Source: an uncultured Oscillospiraceae bacterium
GTDB lineage: Bacteria; Bacillota; Clostridia; Oscillospirales; Oscillospiraceae
Assembly: GCA_910578505.1 (NCBI GenBank)
Contig: CAJTPV010000050.1
Coordinates: 1 to 15,927, forward strand
Reading direction: 5' to 3'
Length of the DNA stretch: 15,927 nucleotides
Shown here: piece by piece, positions 6,904 to 11,873 of the stretch
How positions within the stretch are numbered: the stretch's first letter is position 1
How the letters are laid out: every line of letters starts with the position of its first letter
Translations under genes and position numbers: made by a program
Notes under the pieces: model-generated
Databases searched by the model: none
What the model saw: the letters and a program-made list of their open reading frames with translations, nothing else
What the model was told of the DNA's origin: nothing

Positions 6904-6915
6904 CAGAAATGTCAA
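6887..6915 (-). promoter_or_regulatory. Promoter of the feo operon
   Basis: Consensus TTGACA (6910-6915, minus strand), 17 bases, then TAAACT (6887-6892). Transcription should start near 6880. Half-sites overlap the -10 and a full operator lies just downstream, giving a typical repressible layout. Confidence 0.65.
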
Positions 6916-6933
6916 GACCCTTTCAGAAAAAAC

Positions 6934-6962
6934 TTGCAATTTTGATTAGAATCTGCTAACCT
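6934..6962 (+). promoter_or_regulatory. Candidate promoter of the plus-strand dtxR gene
   Basis: TTGCAA (6934-6939), 17 bases, then TAACCT (6957-6962). The operator fills the spacer and its CTAAC arm supplies the first four bases of the -10, so a bound repressor would exclude polymerase. The -10 is a poor match to consensus. Confidence 0.45.
6945..6960. promoter_or_regulatory. Iron-type operator, copy 4 (one mismatch)
   Basis: ATTAGAATCTGCTAAC differs from the GTTAG-N6-CTAAC pattern by one base. It lies 37 bp before the dtxR start codon, inside its likely promoter, which suggests autoregulation with weaker binding. Confidence 0.65.
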
Positions 6963-6996
6963 ATGCGTAGAACCCTGTGTACAAGGAGGAATTTTT

Positions 6997-7368
6997 GTGA
7001 ATATCCACGAATCCGCTGAGGACTACTTGGAGGCAATCTTAAAGCTCCGGGAAAATCACGGCATGGTCCGTTCCATTGATATTGTCCGAGAATTGGGCTT
7101 TTCCAAGCCGAGTATCAGCATTGCAATGAAAAATCTGCGGGAGAACGGGTATATCCAGATGGACGGCGACGGGTATATCACCCTTTTGCCCCCCGGCGAG
7201 GAGATTGCCCAGCGTATCTACGGCAGGCATAAGCTGCTGACACAGATTTTTGTGCAGTTGGGGGTCTCCCAGGAAACAGCGGCGGCGGACGCCTGCAAGG
7301 TCGAGCATGATCTCAGTGAGGAAACCTTTGAGAAAATCAAGGCCCATATCGAACACTATGGCAGTTGA
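6997..7368 (+). CDS. DtxR-family metal-dependent repressor, probable iron sensor of this locus
   Basis: Cytoplasmic repressor of 123 residues: a winged helix (about 1-62, recognition helix around SKPSISIAMKNL) and a short metal-binding dimer domain. It lacks the C-terminal SH3-like domain of full-length DtxR and is shorter than MntR (about 142). Motif alignment gives likely ligands Asp9, Glu12, His78, Cys100, Glu103 and His104. Cys100 in ACKVEH matches the Cys of ACRWEH in iron-sensing DtxR, whereas Asp9 and Glu12 match MntR, so the ligand set is mixed. GTG 6997-6999 has AAGGAGGA six bases upstream. It is transcribed divergently from feo, has an iron box in its own promoter, and is the best candidate to bind all seven boxes (inference). 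Confidence 0.9.
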   Translation: MNIHESAEDYLEAILKLRENHGMVRSIDIVRELGFSKPSISIAMKNLRENGYIQMDGDGYITLLPPGEEIAQRIYGRHKLLTQIFVQLGVSQETAAADACKVEHDLSEETFEKIKAHIEHYGS

Positions 7369-7374
7369 CAGGCC

Positions 7375-7406
7375 CCATCCCCACAGGGCGCGCCCTGCGG
7401 GGATGG
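7375..7406. terminator. Strong hairpin between convergent genes
   Basis: A 32-bp near-perfect palindrome: CCATCCCC pairs with GGGGATGG, then one A/C mismatch, then CAGGGCG with CGCCCTG. It lies between the ends of the dtxR gene and the P-type ATPase gene and can fold on either strand. There is no U-run, so it may be a bidirectional pause or barrier rather than a textbook terminator. Confidence 0.6.
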
Positions 7407-7413
7407 AACTGTT

Positions 7414-9489
7414 TCAGCCGCTTTCCAGAAGATTGGTCATGCTCCGCAGGCTGACACCCAATGTAGAGAGGTTGTGCAGCATGGCCGAGGTGGCCGGAGG
7501 CAGGACGCCTAAGGCTCCCAGGGCAATCAGGGCGCCGTTGAAGCCCATGACAAAACGATAATTGGAGCGAATCCGTTCGGTCAGGCGGCCGGCAAGCCGC
7601 CGCAGGCTGACCAACTCATGGAGGTCATCCGCGCCAATGGTGATATCCGCGATCTCTCTGGCAATGGCCGCGCCGTCACTGATGGCAATACCCACATTGG
7701 CCTTGGACAGCGCCGGGGAATCGTTGATGCCATCCCCGATCATGATGACAATATGCCCCTTCGCCCGTTCCGCCTCCACAAAGCTGGCCTTATCCGCAGG
7801 CAGAATTTCCGCGTGATACTCGTCCACACCTACTTCCGCGGCAATGGCGGCGGCGGTGCGCTCACTGTCCCCGGTGAGCATGACGGCCCGCCGGATACCT
7901 AAATCACGCAGCCGCCGGATCACATCTCCCGCCTCTGGCCGCAGGGGATCGGAGATGCAGACCACAGCGGACAGTACGCCGCCGGTGGCCAGATACAGAT
8001 GGGAATACTGATCCGGCAGGAAATCGTAACGCTCCTGCTCCCCCTCCGGAATGGTACAGTGTTCGTCCTCAAAGACAAAGTGGGCGCTTCCGATAATCAC
8101 ACGCCTGCCATTGACTTCGCTGGCAATGCCGTGGGCCACAATATACTCCACCTCGGAGTGCATTTCCTCATGGGACAGCCCCCGCTCCCGTGCAGCATGG
8201 ACAACCGCGTTGGCCATGGAATGGGGGAAATGCTCCTCCAGGCAAGCGGCCAGTCGCAGCATATCCGCCTCGTTCTGTCCACCGAAGGGAATGACCTCCG
8301 CAACCACCGGGCAGGCATGGGTCAGGGTGCCAGTCTTGTCAAAGACAACCGTATCCGCCTGGGCAGCTGTTTCCAGATACTTGCCGCCCTTCACCGTCAC
8401 ATGGAAGCCGCTGGCCTCCCGCATGGCGGACAGGACAGCCAGGGGCATTGCCAGTTTCAGGGCGCAGGAGAAGTCCACCATGAGAACAGACAGGGCGCGG
8501 GAGACGTTCCGGGTCAGCAAATACGTGAGCAGACTGCCCGCCAGAGTATAGGGTACCAGCCGGTCCGCCAGATTTGCCGCACGGCTCTCCGCCGTGGATT
8601 TCAGAGATTCCGACTGCTCGATCATGGCCACAATCTTGTCATACCGGCTGCTGCCTGACTGGCCGGAGACTTGGAGAACGCACTCGCCCTCCTCCACCAC
8701 CGTCCCGGCGTAGACCGTCATGCCCGGACGCTTGGGAACCGGGATGGATTCCCCGGTGAGAGACGCCTGATTGACCATGACCTCGCCCTCCGTGATCACG
8801 CCGTCCAGCGGGATCAGACCGCCCAGCCGGACGCACACCTGATCGCCGGTCTGGATCTGGGACAGCGGGGTGAGGACTTCGCCCTGGGGCGTTCTCTGCC
8901 AGACCCGGTCGATGTTCAGCGACATACACTGCGCCAGATCGCTGACAGACTTTTTGTGGGTCCATTCCTCCAGCAGTTCCCCCAATCCCAGGAGGAACCG
9001 CACCGAGGACGCAGTGCCAAAATCGCCACGGAGCAGGGAGATGCCGATAGAGAGGGCGTCCAGCACCTCTACAACCATTTGTCCCCGCAGAAGACACCGC
9101 AAGCCACGGAACAAATGGGGGATCGCTTTCCAAACGATATAGGCAATTTGGAGGGGAGCAGGGAAAAAGAGGACGGAAACAGCTTTTGCCGTTACCATGC
9201 CCACCAGCTTTTCTTCATACGTCCGATTCAGCGCCCGGCTGCTGCTGATGGGGGGATGCAGGCCGTCCATCTGGTAGGAGAACCGGCTGAACGCCCGAAG
9301 AATATCCGATTGGGAACCTTGATACTTAACAATGGCGCAGCGAGTCCGCTCGTGGACAGAAACATGGATGACCTGGGGCAGTCTTTGGAGATAGCACTCC
9401 AACAGATCGGCCTGTTCCAGAGACATACGGGGCTGGACCATCTGCACCCGGACACGGCCCCGGCTTTGATGTTTGACGATGACTTTCAT
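7414..9489 (-). CDS. P1B-type heavy-metal ATPase with unusual metal-site motifs
   Basis: ATP-driven metal exporter of the inner membrane, 691 residues. Order: an HMA-like N-terminal domain (about 1-70) with no CxxC, membrane helices (about 95-190), the actuator domain with TGES (245-248), the core membrane segment with SCA at 341-343 where copper pumps have CPC, the phosphorylation site DKTGTLT (384-390), FPHS (421-424) at the place of the usual HP motif, and GDGINDSPA (585-593). These changes make a classical Cu or Zn/Cd pump unlikely. A CtpC-like Mn, Fe or Zn role is possible; I cannot assign the metal. ATG 9487-9489 has TTGGAGG five bases upstream. It follows a DUF6110-like gene and a microprotein, with dtxR2 upstream as a possible regulator. 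Confidence 0.93.
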   Translation of the reverse strand: MKVIVKHQSRGRVRVQMVQPRMSLEQADLLECYLQRLPQVIHVSVHERTRCAIVKYQGSQSDILRAFSRFSYQMDGLHPPISSSRALNRTYEEKLVGMVTAKAVSVLFFPAPLQIAYIVWKAIPHLFRGLRCLLRGQMVVEVLDALSIGISLLRGDFGTASSVRFLLGLGELLEEWTHKKSVSDLAQCMSLNIDRVWQRTPQGEVLTPLSQIQTGDQVCVRLGGLIPLDGVITEGEVMVNQASLTGESIPVPKRPGMTVYAGTVVEEGECVLQVSGQSGSSRYDKIVAMIEQSESLKSTAESRAANLADRLVPYTLAGSLLTYLLTRNVSRALSVLMVDFSCALKLAMPLAVLSAMREASGFHVTVKGGKYLETAAQADTVVFDKTGTLTHACPVVAEVIPFGGQNEADMLRLAACLEEHFPHSMANAVVHAARERGLSHEEMHSEVEYIVAHGIASEVNGRRVIIGSAHFVFEDEHCTIPEGEQERYDFLPDQYSHLYLATGGVLSAVVCISDPLRPEAGDVIRRLRDLGIRRAVMLTGDSERTAAAIAAEVGVDEYHAEILPADKASFVEAERAKGHIVIMIGDGINDSPALSKANVGIAISDGAAIAREIADITIGADDLHELVSLRRLAGRLTERIRSNYRFVMGFNGALIALGALGVLPPATSAMLHNLSTLGVSLRSMTNLLESG

Positions 9490-9509
9490 TTTAACCTCCA
9501 AGAGCAAGA

Positions 9510-9533
9510 GACAGGGGACCGCAGCCCCCTGTC
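9510..9533 (-). other. Intercistronic hairpin before the P-type ATPase
   Basis: GACAGGGG and CCCCTGTC form a perfect 8-bp stem with an 8-base loop, between the DUF6110-like stop and the ATPase start. It has no clear U-run. It may tune the expression ratio of the two genes. Confidence 0.5.
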
Positions 9534-9543
9534 CTATGTACGG

Positions 9544-9810
9544 TCAACCTTCCTCTTCAGAAACGTCCACAGATTCCTGCTCTGCCCGCTGCGCGTTAAG
9601 GTCCGCCGCTGATGCCGCTATGTCAGCGGCATTTTCCTGTACGGTGGTTACGGTTTCCATGACCGAATCCTTCATCCGCAGAACGGCGGCCGTAACGTGG
9701 GTATAGACTTTTTTGGCATCCTGGCTGGACAGCAGCTTCACTCCAAAGGAGCCAAACAGCGCTCCGCCTGCAAACCAGGCCAGATTCCTGACGCACTTAT
9801 CACAATCCAT
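9544..9810 (-). CDS. Small DUF6110-like protein paired with the P-type ATPase
   Basis: 88 residues. A CxxC pair (Cys3, Cys6) at the N terminus, a glycine-rich hydrophobic segment (about 11-27, AWFAGGALFGSFGVKLL), a helical middle (about 30-72, with KKVYTHVTAAVLRMKDSV), and a strongly acidic tail. The architecture recalls YtxH-like proteins, and I recognise it from memory as DUF6110, which often sits next to P1B ATPases in Firmicutes; the family name needs a profile search. Function unknown; a membrane-tethered metal-delivery or assembly partner of the pump is an inference. ATG 9808-9810 has CAGGAGG upstream. The ATPase starts 54 bp downstream. Confidence 0.8.
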   Translation of the reverse strand: MDCDKCVRNLAWFAGGALFGSFGVKLLSSQDAKKVYTHVTAAVLRMKDSVMETVTTVQENAADIAASAADLNAQRAEQESVDVSEEEG

Positions 9811-9840
9811 AATAACTCCCTCCTGATATCTTTGTTACGT

Positions 9841-9921
9841 TTACTTATGTTTGTATCCTGTAAACATTACCATAGCCATGCAAAAGACAGCGGCCCAGGC
9901 CCAGAACCGGTGCTGTTTCAT
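9841..9921 (-). CDS. 26-residue membrane microprotein leading the ATPase operon
   Basis: Very small reading frame read directly from sequence: a basic start (KQHR), one hydrophobic helix rich in aromatic and Met residues (FWAWAAVFCMAMVMF, residues 6-20), then a basic end (YKHK). ATG 9919-9921 has GGAGG eight bases upstream, and a near-consensus promoter lies about 75 bp before it. It ends 30 bp before the DUF6110-like gene. The good ribosome site, promoter and membrane-helix design support a real gene. I have seen similar short FWAWAA-type proteins in Clostridia but cannot name the family. It may be a small regulatory subunit of the pump (inference). Confidence 0.65.
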   Translation of the reverse strand: MKQHRFWAWAAVFCMAMVMFTGYKHK

Positions 9922-9938
9922 TGGAACCACCTCCATCT

Positions 9939-9952
9939 GGCGAATCACCGCC
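9939..9952 (-). other. Small hairpin ahead of the microprotein ribosome site
   Basis: GGCG and CGCC face each other across six bases, four bases upstream of the GGAGG used by the microprotein. Only four pairs, so it is weak. Confidence 0.25.
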
Positions 9953-9972
9953 TTTTATCCAGAGTACGGGAA

Positions 9973-9982
9973 CGGGCGCCCG
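9973..9982. promoter_or_regulatory. GC palindrome just after the ATPase-operon promoter
   Basis: CGGGCGCCCG is a perfect 10-bp palindrome, about 8-17 bp downstream of the expected transcription start. A 15-bp imperfect palindrome (GGATGCATTATATCC, 9991-10005) covers the -10. Either could be the operator of this metal-responsive unit. Confidence 0.35.
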
Positions 9983-9996
9983 CTTAGGCTGGATGC

Positions 9997-10026
9997 ATTA
10001 TATCCTGCGAAACCCTGGGGAGTCAA
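9997..10026 (-). promoter_or_regulatory. Strong promoter of the microprotein, DUF6110-like and ATPase operon
   Basis: TTGACT (10021-10026, minus strand), 18 bases, then consensus TATAAT (9997-10002), in the gap after the dtxR2 stop. It lacks the GTTAG-N6-CTAAC box, so this unit is probably under different control from the iron-uptake genes. Confidence 0.75.
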
Positions 10027-10053
10027 GACGAACCGGATGCTTTTTATAACATT

Positions 10054-10443
10054 TTATTCAGTTTTTCTCTCTGCGGAAAACGAATGATTCAGCGCCTGCA
10101 TCAGTTTACCAAAGCTCTCTTCACTGATGGCGTGTTCCATGCGGCAGGCGTCCTTTTCTGCGGTGTCCGGCGCAACGCCCGCCTCAATCAGCCACTGTGT
10201 AAAAAAGCGGTGCTTTTCGTAAATCTTTTCAGCTGTTTCCCGGCCAACCTCGGTTAAGTACAAGTAGCCGTTTGGGTCCCTGGTGAGGAAACCGCCCTGG
10301 CGTAAAAGGCGAAGTCCATGACTGACGCTGGTCTTTGCAAAACCCAGGTATTGGGCAACATCAATGGCCCGTACCTGGCTCATGCGGTGGCCCAAAATCA
10401 GAACTGCTTCCAGATAGTCTTCCCCTGACGCTCGTAGTTCCAT
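10054..10443 (-). CDS. DtxR-family metal-dependent regulator (second paralogue)
   Basis: 129 residues: a winged helix (about 1-62, recognition helix near AKTSVSHGLRLL) and a short metal-binding domain, without the SH3 domain. The likely ligands fall at the same numbers as in the plus-strand paralogue: Asp9, Glu12, His78, Cys100, Glu103 and His104. It should therefore also respond to a divalent metal, probably Fe or Mn. Its recognition helix differs, so it likely reads another operator. ATG 10441-10443 has GAGGAG nine bases upstream. It starts 15 bp after the DUF3793 stop, so it is probably cotranscribed with the flavodoxin, and it lies just before the ATPase operon, which it may control (inference). 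Confidence 0.88.
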   Translation of the reverse strand: MELRASGEDYLEAVLILGHRMSQVRAIDVAQYLGFAKTSVSHGLRLLRQGGFLTRDPNGYLYLTEVGRETAEKIYEKHRFFTQWLIEAGVAPDTAEKDACRMEHAISEESFGKLMQALNHSFSAERKTE

Positions 10444-10458
10444 TTCAACACGCTCCTC

Positions 10459-11040
10459 TCATGCCGGTACGGCCATCTGTTCAATAGGGATTCCCCGCTC
10501 AAACATGGCAACATAGGTCTGGATGCACTTGCGGTAACAGGCAAAGCACACCTGCATTTCCGCCGGATCGCCGTAGGATTTCCAGAATCCGCAGCAGGTA
10601 AAGTTTTGGCCGTGGTTTTCAATAAAGCCGATCACATCCCGGAGCGGGTAGCCCAGGAATACACCGATCTCATGGGGGAACTCCGGCTGTGTCCGCAGAC
10701 GGCAGGCAAGCTGTTCCAGCAGACCGTCCAAGTCTGTCCCCGCATATCCGGACTGGGTCAAAAAACGCTGGTAAGCATCATCAGCCAGCATTTGTTCCAA
10801 GCGATCATGCCGGTACACAAAGACAATCACCGAATCGGAGCCGGGGCGTTCCAAAAGAATTTGAACGGTAAGCCCAAGGGGCGTCAACTGCTCGTTCCAT
10901 TGACAAACCTTCTGGCGGGAGGCTTCCAGCGAAGAATGATGGAAGCAAAAAATACTTCCCGGTTTCATCCCCGCCAGCGTGGGGGCGCATTGCCGGACCA
11001 GCACGGCCTCAAACGTCCGTGAAATGTTCCTGCTCACCAC
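10459..11040 (-). CDS. DUF3793-family protein, unknown function
   Basis: 193 residues with no signal peptide or membrane helix, so probably cytoplasmic. Recognised from the family pattern: an EAVLVRQCAPTLAGMKPG start, a middle with YRHDRLEQML, and GVFLGYPLRDVIGFIENHG (126-144). A Cys cluster follows: Cys149, 150, 165, 168 and 172, after earlier Cys18, 32, 46 and 113. This could bind a metal or an Fe-S cluster, but that is inference. The start is GTG 11038-11040 (or the next GTG codon), overlapping the flavodoxin stop. There is no clear ribosome site, so translation is probably coupled to the flavodoxin. The family is often found beside flavodoxins, and its role is unknown to me. Confidence 0.88.
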   Translation of the reverse strand: MVSRNISRTFEAVLVRQCAPTLAGMKPGSIFCFHHSSLEASRQKVCQWNEQLTPLGLTVQILLERPGSDSVIVFVYRHDRLEQMLADDAYQRFLTQSGYAGTDLDGLLEQLACRLRTQPEFPHEIGVFLGYPLRDVIGFIENHGQNFTCCGFWKSYGDPAEMQVCFACYRKCIQTYVAMFERGIPIEQMAVPA

Positions 11041-11465
11041 GCCGCCAGCTTTCGGCCCAGTTCCCGGCAGGCTTCCTCGCCCTCTGCGTCCGGGGCTTCG
11101 TTGACCGTCAGGCCGTTTTCGTCCAAGAGGTTGGCCCCGGCATCGTCACAGCGGGCGCACCAGTCCCGCATCCACTGGCCGTCTCCCCAGCCATAGGAGC
11201 CAAACAGCGCGATCCGCTTGCCGCCGAGGGAACCCTCCAGAGCGGAAAACATCGGCTCGAACTCCGCCTCCTCCAGCACCTCGCTGCCCATGGCGGGGCA
11301 CCCAAAGGCCACGGCGCTGTAAGCGGAGAACTGACTGGCCGAGAAATCCCCAGGCCCCAGCAGCTCCGCCTCGCCGCCAGCGGCCCGGACGCCCTCGGCA
11401 ATAAAGCCCGCCATAGCCTCCGTGTTGCCGGTCCCGCTCCAGAATACGATTGCGATTTTGTTCAT
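11034..11465 (-). CDS. Flavodoxin
   Basis: 143-residue FMN electron carrier, normal for a short-chain flavodoxin. The phosphate-binding loop SGTGNTEAM lies at 10-18; later loops are CPAMGSEVLEE (56-66) and FGSYGWGDGQWM (88-99). Known: flavodoxins replace ferredoxins when iron is short. ATG 11463-11465 has AAGGAG nine bases upstream; the frame runs open further upstream, but that stretch holds the operators and leader. Two perfect iron boxes and a TTGACA promoter lie before it, matching an iron-sparing role. It overlaps the DUF3793 gene by a few bases. Confidence 0.95.
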   Translation of the reverse strand: MNKIAIVFWSGTGNTEAMAGFIAEGVRAAGGEAELLGPGDFSASQFSAYSAVAFGCPAMGSEVLEEAEFEPMFSALEGSLGGKRIALFGSYGWGDGQWMRDWCARCDDAGANLLDENGLTVNEAPDAEGEEACRELGRKLAAW

Positions 11466-11501
11466 AGTCGAACACTCCTTAACAGAATATTTTTGGTTAC
11501 A

Positions 11502-11517
11502 GTTAGCTATAACTAAC
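11502..11517. promoter_or_regulatory. Iron-type operator GTTAG-N6-CTAAC, copy 5
   Basis: GTTAGCTATAACTAAC lies 37 bp upstream of the flavodoxin start codon, inside the long leader and after the leader hairpin. It may act as a roadblock or serve an unrecognised proximal promoter. Confidence 0.75.
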
Positions 11518-11534
11518 TTTCCAGGCCAGAGAAG

Positions 11535-11557
11535 CCCCAAGGGAGATAACCTTGGGG
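11535..11557 (-). other. Leader hairpin of the flavodoxin transcript
   Basis: CCCCAAGG and CCTTGGGG form a perfect 8-bp stem with a 7-base loop, between the two iron boxes of the flavodoxin leader. On the minus strand it is followed by CTTCTCT, a weak pyrimidine run, so it could be an attenuator. Confidence 0.5.
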
Positions 11558-11588
11558 GAAGAAAGTAGGAGGTCGTCTTGCCACTTTG

Positions 11589-11604
11589 GTTAGATATTGC
11601 TAAC
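11589..11604. promoter_or_regulatory. Iron-type operator GTTAG-N6-CTAAC, copy 6
   Basis: GTTAGATATTGCTAAC begins about 10 bp downstream of the flavodoxin -10 element, so it should cover the transcription start region. The same promoter-then-box layout is seen at feoA. Confidence 0.78.
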
Positions 11605-11614
11605 TGCAAAGCAA

Positions 11615-11643
11615 ACGTTAGCACAGTCAGCTATTTTTGTCAA
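11615..11643 (-). promoter_or_regulatory. Promoter of the flavodoxin, DUF3793 and dtxR2 operon
   Basis: Consensus TTGACA (11638-11643, minus strand), 17 bases, then TAACGT (11615-11620). The -10 is weak and overlaps a lone GTTAG half-site at 11617-11621. Confidence 0.55.
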
Positions 11644-11747
11644 GGGGCAAATTGGAAATTTTTTATGATGCTATTTTCTTGGATGGTTATAGAGATAATA
11701 GATAAAATTTCACATTCTGTCCGTTTTTTTCTTGTTCAATCATGCGG

Positions 11748-11777
11748 TTGTGTATGACTAACCCAGTGTGTTATACT
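11748..11777 (+). promoter_or_regulatory. Candidate promoter of the siderophore importer
   Basis: TTGTGT (11748-11753), 18 bases, then TATACT (11772-11777), giving a leader of about 100 bases that contains the operator. Other A/T-rich hexamers nearby make this uncertain. Confidence 0.4.
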
Positions 11778-11846
11778 GACTTCGCTGTGCGTCGTGATGG
11801 GCGAGTCTCTCAGATTGCCGTCTGACGCATTCCTTTATATCTTATA

Positions 11847-11862
11847 GTTAGTAATAGCTAAC
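11847..11862. promoter_or_regulatory. Iron-type operator GTTAG-N6-CTAAC, copy 7
   Basis: GTTAGTAATAGCTAAC ends six bases before the GGAGG of the first permease gene, downstream of the likely promoter. Confidence 0.78.
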
Positions 11863-11868
11863 TTTTGC

Positions 11869-11873
11869 GGAGG
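11869..11873 (+). promoter_or_regulatory. Ribosome site pointing to an ATT start codon
   Basis: GGAGG at 11869-11873 includes the first base of the only nearby GTG codon (11873), which it therefore cannot serve. Eight bases further is ATT (11882-11884) followed by AAA AAA CAT, a normal opening for this permease family. The next in-frame conventional option, TTG at 11894, is 20 bases away. Confidence 0.55.

Larger units (their letters stand above)
11466..11872. other. 407-bp divergent regulatory region
   Basis: This gap between the flavodoxin and the siderophore importer is AT-rich and holds no convincing gene. It contains three perfect iron boxes, a flavodoxin promoter on the minus strand, a perfect 8-bp leader hairpin, and a candidate importer promoter on the plus strand. 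The importer leader also has TGCGTC (11788-11793) facing GACGCA (11824-11829), which could close a 30-base structured loop. The stretch 11650-11740 is A/T-rich, with no clear element beyond a T-run near 11724-11730. Confidence 0.7.

Noticed and set aside
11466..11624. N-terminal extension of the flavodoxin frame
   Set aside because: The stretch contains two operators and a hairpin, and the internal ATG has an ideal ribosome site and the standard flavodoxin start.
11617..11632. Possible eighth iron box, GTTAG-N6-CAGCT
   Set aside because: Only one of five bases of the second arm fits. Kept only as a lone half-site over the flavodoxin -10.
11650..11740. Hidden small gene in the A/T-rich stretch before the siderophore importer
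   Set aside because: No start codon with a ribosome site and no frame of useful length on either strand.
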